This document shows positions 14,019 through 17,177 of a stretch of DNA of 17,177 nt, one piece after another (position 1 is the first letter of the stretch; every line of letters begins with the position of its first letter). Under the pieces are notes generated by a model. That model did not search any database, was not told the origin of the DNA, and saw only the letters and a program-made list of their open reading frames with translations. Made by a program: the position numbers and the translations under genes. This DNA comes from JAJRAG01 sp050010535. Lineage in GTDB: Archaea; Thermoplasmatota; Thermoplasmata; Methanomassiliicoccales; JACIVX01. Where the stretch lies: NCBI GenBank assembly GCA_050010535.1, contig JBEKKT010000028.1:1-17177 (forward strand), in the 5' to 3' direction.

Positions 14019-14101
14019 CTTTTTATCCGATTCGGCAACGTTTTATCCGGTTCGGGCAACGTTTTATCCGATTCAGCAACACGTTTTATCCGGTTGTGAG
14101 G
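14019..14101. repeat. Four imperfect tandem repeats of about 21 bp
   Basis: Units at 14019-14038, 14039-14059, 14060-14081 and 14082-14101, sharing the core TTTTATCCGRTT and mostly CGTTTTATCCGRTTCRGCAA. The cores begin at 14021, 14041, 14062 and 14084, spacings of 20, 21 and 22 bp, that is, two helical turns, so a bound protein would see all four on one face. The array fills the gap between the recombinase stop (its TAA is inside unit 4) and the bud32 TATA box. It may hold recombinase arm-type or regulator binding sites. Confidence 0.85.
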
Positions 14102-15258
14102 GCTAGTACGCTCTTGTAGGTCTCTAGATCGATTTTCCCTTCCTTTAGAAGTTGGGCGTTGAGAAGGGCGAATTGTACCTTCGCGTCCTCCTGCTGAGGC
14201 TTGGACCTGGTAACCGTCTTTTCCCTCATACCATCCTTAGGGGGGTTTTTCACTCTCACCTTGTTGAAGAGGGAAAGTTCCTGAACCTGTCGGGCTACCT
14301 CTCTGCTTCCAGCGTGGACGTATCTCATTAGGGTCTCGATTCTGGCGTGTCTCGATACCTTCTGAAGATCGGGAATAGTCATCGTCCTCGCCAATTGGTC
14401 CAGTCTGCTATGTCTGAGCAGGTGAGGCCAGATCGGTCTTTGTATTCCCGCTTTGAACCCAGCCATCCTGACCATCTCCCATGTATCTCCCGTATCCATC
14501 TTCTTGTGGCTCTTGGTGAGGAATAGATACTCGTCATCCTCTGGTGTCTTTCCCTTCGGCCTGAATTTCAGGTATTCCAGGATTGCAGCTTCGAATTCTG
14601 GAGTGAGGGGGAGATATTGGTCGTCGCCAGACTTGGTGTCCTTCAGGATCACCACTTTCCGGTCGAAATCCACATCGGCCCTCTTCAGGTTAGTCATCTC
14701 ACCGTTTCGGGCGGCTGTGTCCATCAACCCCACCGCTATCGCATAGTTTCTCGCGTCAGATGTCGTAGACTTGCTCATCGTTCGAATGGTCTCCATGAGT
14801 GACATCATCTCCGCATCGGTCAGGGGGACAACCTCCCGCCTTATCGGTTTCTTGGTTTTCTGTTTGAGGTCTGGTCTTCCGATATAGTCGAAGAACCTGT
14901 TCATCGCCCAGATGCTCTGGATCATTGTGTTCGGGTCTCTGAAACCTTTCATCCTCGGGTTCCTAGGGCGGATCGGCTCCGAAGCCCAATCGTCATAGAC
15001 CTTATCGACGTCATCTTTCGTCCATTCCTTGCTTGATTTGCCCTCAATGTTGCCGTGACTGAGGAACCTTCTTGCCGTCGCAGAGTAGTTCTTTGTGCTC
15101 TTCGTCTTGTTGCCGTTATCTCGGTTGAGACGCCTTTCGAATCCTTCGATTCGTGCGTCCATCTCAATGTTCCTAGAGGCAAGTGGTTTCCCACCTGCGG
15201 GAATATCCTCGCCTCCAACGTGAATATCGCAGTATGACGATTTAACATCTTCACTCAT
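14086..15258 (-). CDS. Tyrosine recombinase / integrase (XerC/D-like, phage-integrase family)
   Basis: A 390-aa site-specific recombinase. The N-terminal SAM-like core-binding domain spans about 55-130 (KNYSATARRFL, MIQSIWAMNRFFDYIGR). The catalytic domain carries the complete set: R184 (TAARNGEMTNL), K209 (KDTKSGDDQYLPL), H279-x-x-R282 (HLLRHSRLDQLA), H304 (SRHARIETLM) and Y313 (MRYVHAG). A 75-residue tail with a charged helix follows the tyrosine. The start is ATG 15258 (GAGGAG upstream); a TTG at 15264 is two codons earlier. It overlaps the 75-aa gene by eight bases and is the last gene of the minus-strand operon that starts at 16400. Its stop codon lies in the tandem repeats. Confidence 0.93.
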   Translation of the reverse strand: MSEDVKSSYCDIHVGGEDIPAGGKPLASRNIEMDARIEGFERRLNRDNGNKTKSTKNYSATARRFLSHGNIEGKSSKEWTKDDVDKVYDDWASEPIRPRNPRMKGFRDPNTMIQSIWAMNRFFDYIGRPDLKQKTKKPIRREVVPLTDAEMMSLMETIRTMSKSTTSDARNYAIAVGLMDTAARNGEMTNLKRADVDFDRKVVILKDTKSGDDQYLPLTPEFEAAILEYLKFRPKGKTPEDDEYLFLTKSHKKMDTGDTWEMVRMAGFKAGIQRPIWPHLLRHSRLDQLARTMTIPDLQKVSRHARIETLMRYVHAGSREVARQVQELSLFNKVRVKNPPKDGMREKTVTRSKPQQEDAKVQFALLNAQLLKEGKIDLETYKSVLALTTG

Positions 15259-15478
15259 TCTCAAGACTCCTCTGGACGTGTTCTAGTCTCAATCGTTTTA
15301 CTGGTTTGAGTCCATGAATCCTTCGTAGGTCGTTCTCCTTTCGAAGTTCCTCGGCGAACCGTCTCTTCGCATCCTCATCCACTTTTTTCAGGTAGGATTG
15401 GTATTCGACGACTGCCCTCTCCTCGACGGATTGGAAGATGGTATGGAGCGAGGACCTGACCGTCTCCTTCTTTATCAC
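15251..15478 (-). CDS. Hypothetical charged helical protein, 75 aa
   Basis: Not recognised. From GTG 15478: M-IKKETVRSSLHTIF, then a continuous charged helix (VEERAVVEYQSYLKKVDEDA, KRRFAEELRKENDLRRI) with coiled-coil character and a basic end (KPVKRLRLEHVQRS). The GTG overlaps the stop of the preceding 36-aa frame by four bases (GTGA), and its own stop overlaps the integrase start, so it is translationally coupled on both sides. Its position directly before the integrase suggests an accessory role, such as an excision factor, but that is only inference. Confidence 0.65.
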   Translation of the reverse strand: MIKKETVRSSLHTIFQSVEERAVVEYQSYLKKVDEDAKRRFAEELRKENDLRRIHGLKPVKRLRLEHVQRSLENE

Positions 15479-15585
15479 GTCACCGCCTCCAGGAGTTCTT
15501 GCCGTGACCCGGTCTTCTCGCTGACGACGAAGTTCCTTCTCAGGGAAGGGATAAAGGCTGTGCCGGAATCCTCATTCGTGGTCAG
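15475..15585 (-). CDS. Candidate 36-aa ORF starting at CTG
   Basis: Between the resolvase-like and 75-aa genes, one frame reads protein-like up to TGA 15477: TTNEDSGTAFIPSLRRN, VVSEKTGSRQELLEAVT. It contains no ATG, GTG (except near the end) or TTG. CTG 15585 overlaps the resolvase-like stop by four bases (CTGA), exactly like the ATGA and GTGA junctions nearby, and AGGAGG lies about ten bases upstream. An alternative is that these residues are the former C-terminus of the resolvase-like protein, cut off by a frameshift. Confidence 0.4.
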   Translation of the reverse strand: MTTNEDSGTAFIPSLRRNFVVSEKTGSRQELLEAVT

Positions 15586-16025
15586 GAGCGCTTCGCCTCC
15601 TGCCTGTTGGCTTGATGTGCTGTCTGCTTGCACAGCTCGTTTTGGTATAGCCTGCGTGCGCTTGTCACCGGGATCCGATACTCTGCCTCAATCGACCTCC
15701 AAGAACGCCCCCTACCCCTTGCCAAAACGATCTCCGCAGCCGTTCCGGGTCGGGCGGACGGAGGTCGACCGATCCTCCGACCTTCCGCCTTCGCCCGCGC
15801 AAGCCCCTCTCCGATTCTCCTACTCCTTGCGGCCCGTTCGAGGAGCTCCGCAACTCTCGAGAACCTCTCCGCCTCGGTCGAAGGAATTGAACCATCGACC
15901 TTGATCGGGCCGTCAATGATGAGATCGCTTTCTGTTGCCATGGCGCGGAGCTGAGTGAGGGCAGTCTCGGCTCCAATTCTGACGCCTTCGGGGGATGGAA
16001 CGAAGACGAGGAGAAAAGAAGTCAT
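15582..16025 (-). CDS. Resolvase-like HTH protein lacking the catalytic domain
   Basis: A 147-aa protein whose second half looks like the C-terminus of a serine recombinase: a long-helix end SRRIGEGLARAKAEGRRIGRP (split here as residues 68-88) and a helix-turn-helix at 94-127 (SWRSIEAEYRIPVTSARRLY). The N-terminal part (LLVFVPSPEGVRIGAETALT) does not show the Y-x-R-V-S catalytic serine motif, so it should not cut DNA; it may bind recombination sites or regulate. Start ATG 16025 has AAAGGAG eight bases upstream and overlaps the previous stop by four bases (ATGA). Confidence 0.7.
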   Translation of the reverse strand: MTSFLLVFVPSPEGVRIGAETALTQLRAMATESDLIIDGPIKVDGSIPSTEAERFSRVAELLERAARSRRIGEGLARAKAEGRRIGRPPSARPGTAAEIVLARGRGRSWRSIEAEYRIPVTSARRLYQNELCKQTAHQANRQEAKRS

Positions 16026-16267
16026 GGCAGAGGTTCTCCTTTCTCAAATGCAGAACTGAGAACTTGTATGGTGGAATCCCCAATACTCCTGGTCGTCTTG
16101 TTCTGCTCGGAGAACTCCTCACCTCGACTTACGTTGGGCTCCTTCTGCATCTTTTCCTTGCATTCTTCCGAGCAAAAGTACTCCTGAGACTCATCTGACC
16201 ATCGGTCGAACTTCACTTCCTTTCCGTATGTCGGACAGGATACTGAGGACCGATCAACATCCTCCAT
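16022..16267 (-). CDS. Small YHS/TRASH-like zinc-finger protein with a Cys-to-Tyr change
   Basis: An 81-aa protein with SCPTYGKEVKFDRWSDESQ (10-28) and YFCSEECKEKM (30-40). This resembles YHS/TRASH metal-binding domains, C-x2-C...C-x3-C, but the second ligand is Tyr14, leaving C11, C32 and C36. The remaining half is polar and without recognised domains. The start is ATG 16267, with GGGGGGA six bases upstream; a GTG at 16312 is possible but would lie deep inside the previous ORF. Overlaps the 48-aa ORF by 14 bases and the resolvase-like gene by four. Confidence 0.7.
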   Translation of the reverse strand: MEDVDRSSVSCPTYGKEVKFDRWSDESQEYFCSEECKEKMQKEPNVSRGEEFSEQNKTTRSIGDSTIQVLSSAFEKGEPLP

Positions 16268-16400
16268 GAAGTCCCCCCGGTAACAGAGGTCTCGAAGGAG
16301 AAGACTCGGCACGGGCAGAAAGGAGTAGTTCTATCTCCTTGGCCCTCTTCCTTAGCCTTCCAATGTCGCTTTGGTTCAGCGCGATACAACAAACTCGCAC
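16254..16400 (-). CDS. Leaderless 48-aa ORF, first gene of the integrase operon
   Basis: GTG 16400 to TGA 16254: M-RVCCIALNQSDIGRLRKRA, then KEIELLLSARAESSPSRPL and a Gly-rich end GGLHGGC. The TATA box at 16425-16432 is 28 bases upstream, so a leaderless transcript would begin at or next to this GTG. The central part predicts an amphipathic basic helix. No family is recognised. It overlaps the finger-protein gene by 14 bases. Confidence 0.5.
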   Translation of the reverse strand: MRVCCIALNQSDIGRLRKRAKEIELLLSARAESSPSRPLLPGGLHGGC

Positions 16401-16424
16401 GTTAACCTAGGCGGTCAATCCGCC

Positions 16425-16432
16425 TTATATGT
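16425..16432 (-). promoter_or_regulatory. TATA box of the integrase operon
   Basis: ACATATAA on the minus strand, centred 28 bases upstream of GTG 16400. It is the only good TATA box found before the six overlapping minus-strand genes. Confidence 0.55.
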
Positions 16433-16438
16433 TTTTCC

Positions 16439-16516
16439 TACATGAAAATCTATAAACCCCCAAAAAAGCCAGCATATTCCCCAATATTCCACTATATAAT
16501 ACTTTTTACATGAAAA
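16439..16516. repeat. TACATGAAAA direct repeats in the divergent control region
   Basis: TACATGAAAA occurs at 16439-16448 and 16507-16516, each preceded by a T-rich run; the second is within CTTTT-tacatg-AAAAG, a 5-bp inverted repeat. A related sequence TTTCAATGAAAA is at about 16610-16617. They lie in the AT-rich 252-bp region between the integrase operon and the nuclease gene and may be operators. A TATA-like ACTATATAAT at 16491-16500 is also present. Confidence 0.45.
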
Positions 16517-16652
16517 GTGGCAACTTGGGAACTTTCGACTAAGGGTTCACTCATGTGTTTTAAGAATCCCACTTTGCGGGTCGTACTTTCCAATATTTAG
16601 CCATTCATTTCAATGAAAACACTTAAGCCTTGACTGGAGAACTACACGATGC

Positions 16653-17177
16653 ATGAGTGGGGTAGATCCCGATAGGCTTTCTCAATTTGTCACAAAGACT
16701 AAGAGTCTCATCGAGAAGAACCCGCAAATGAATGAGGCCAATACGAAGGTCAAGGTTATCGGGCCACTGCTTGAGATTCTTGGATGGAAAATGGATTCGG
16801 ACGTCGAACTCGAATTTCCTGTGAGAATAGGTTCGGCCACTGCGAAGGTGGATTATGCCTTAATAATTGGTGATATCCCAGCCATTCTGGTTGAGGCAAA
16901 AGGATTCGATTCCGACATCGGAAACAACGATGCCGAGCAGGCCATAAGTTATGGTCGTGTGCTCGATGTCAAATGGGTTGTTGTGACGAATGGCAAGTCG
17001 TTACACATTTTGGACACAAAGAGAGGAATGAGAGCGCAAGATTGTCTATTTGCCAAATTGAGCGTCGATGAATTCGACGTCGTAGATCGGGGCGATCACA
17101 TGCTTGGCCCCGGTCTGGCCCATGAACGGATCGATGAAATCTATTCTGCTGGTGCTGCAGGCGGAGATTGTCACCAC
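16653..17177 (+). CDS. HsdR N-terminal-like PD-(D/E)xK nuclease, C-terminus beyond window
   Basis: The first 175 residues are in the window and the frame is open to the last base. NEANTKVKVIGPLLEILGW (27-45) and the nuclease core V-D67-YALIIGDIPAILV-E81-A-K83 form the type I restriction subunit N-terminal (HsdR_N) pattern, D...E-x-K, followed by QAISYGRVLDVKWVVVTNG, the usual Q-x3-Y motif. Such domains cleave DNA in HsdR, but occur also in stand-alone proteins of defence islands and mobile elements. No methylase or specificity gene is visible on this side. The start ATG 16653 is chosen because the ATG four bases earlier is in a closed frame. No clear TATA box or Shine-Dalgarno was found. Confidence 0.85.
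   Translation, partial: MSGVDPDRLSQFVTKTKSLIEKNPQMNEANTKVKVIGPLLEILGWKMDSDVELEFPVRIGSATAKVDYALIIGDIPAILVEAKGFDSDIGNNDAEQAISYGRVLDVKWVVVTNGKSLHILDTKRGMRAQDCLFAKLSVDEFDVVDRGDHMLGPGLAHERIDEIYSAGAAGGDCHH

Noticed and set aside
13988..14059. N-terminal extension of Bud32 from TTG 14059
   Set aside because: The extra residues are translated tandem repeats and would start upstream of the TATA box; GTG 13987 gives the normal family length.
14019..14101. CRISPR array
   Set aside because: Units are contiguous with no unique spacers, imperfect, and no cas genes are near.
15398..15904. 168-aa plus-strand open frame over the small operon genes
   Set aside because: Antisense to genes joined by coupled junctions and Shine-Dalgarno sequences; it is low-complexity Pro/Ser/Arg sequence typical of a shadow frame.

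Overview
The window looks like chromosomal DNA of a euryarchaeal-type archaeon, perhaps of the Thermoplasmata. That placement is inference from gene content. The evidence for an archaeon is the set of archaeal or eukaryotic-like information-processing genes (class I CCA-adding enzyme, eL44, eS27, aIF2-alpha, Nop10, PAC2-family protein, Bud32, Dph6), a tRNA-Tyr with an intron at position 37/38 and C1-G72, and TATA boxes 24-30 bases upstream of starts with many apparently leaderless genes.

Layout. 1-876: 5' part of the CCA-adding enzyme (minus, cut by the left edge). 877-1210: no protein gene, but a TATA box followed by a 19-bp hairpin that looks like a small RNA on the minus strand. 1211-3488: divergent MBL-fold hydrolase and SAH/MTA-type deaminase. 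3589-3697: intron-containing tRNA-Tyr. 3911-4150: small ribbon-helix-helix regulator with a palindrome at its predicted transcription start and a terminator. 4322-6596: minus-strand translation cluster eL44 - eS27 - aIF2-alpha - Nop10 - PAC2, with overlapping junctions. 6597-6905: promoters and a second possible structured RNA. 6906-10158: winged-helix regulator, rpiA / creatininase-family / zinc-ribbon operon (minus), then Dph6 and a methyltransferase (plus). 10174-11424: peroxiredoxin, a flavin-binding PNPOx-like protein whose only plausible start is ATA, and tRNA-Pro with an encoded CCA. 11563-11730: short signal-peptide-like ORF, perhaps a gene remnant. 11852-13987: operon bud32 - rdgB - sugar-nucleotide epimerase.

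14019-17177 looks accessory. A tyrosine recombinase with a full catalytic set ends inside four helically phased ~21-bp repeats that abut the bud32 promoter. It is the last gene of a compact minus-strand operon of overlapping small genes: a 48-aa leaderless ORF, a YHS/TRASH-like finger with one Cys replaced by Tyr, a resolvase-like HTH protein without the catalytic domain, a 36-aa ORF that seems to start at CTG, and a 75-aa charged protein. Across an AT-rich control region with repeated TACATGAAAA motifs, a divergent gene encodes an HsdR-N-like PD-(D/E)xK nuclease and runs off the right edge. This is the most likely place for an undescribed integrative or defence module; its far boundary is outside the window.
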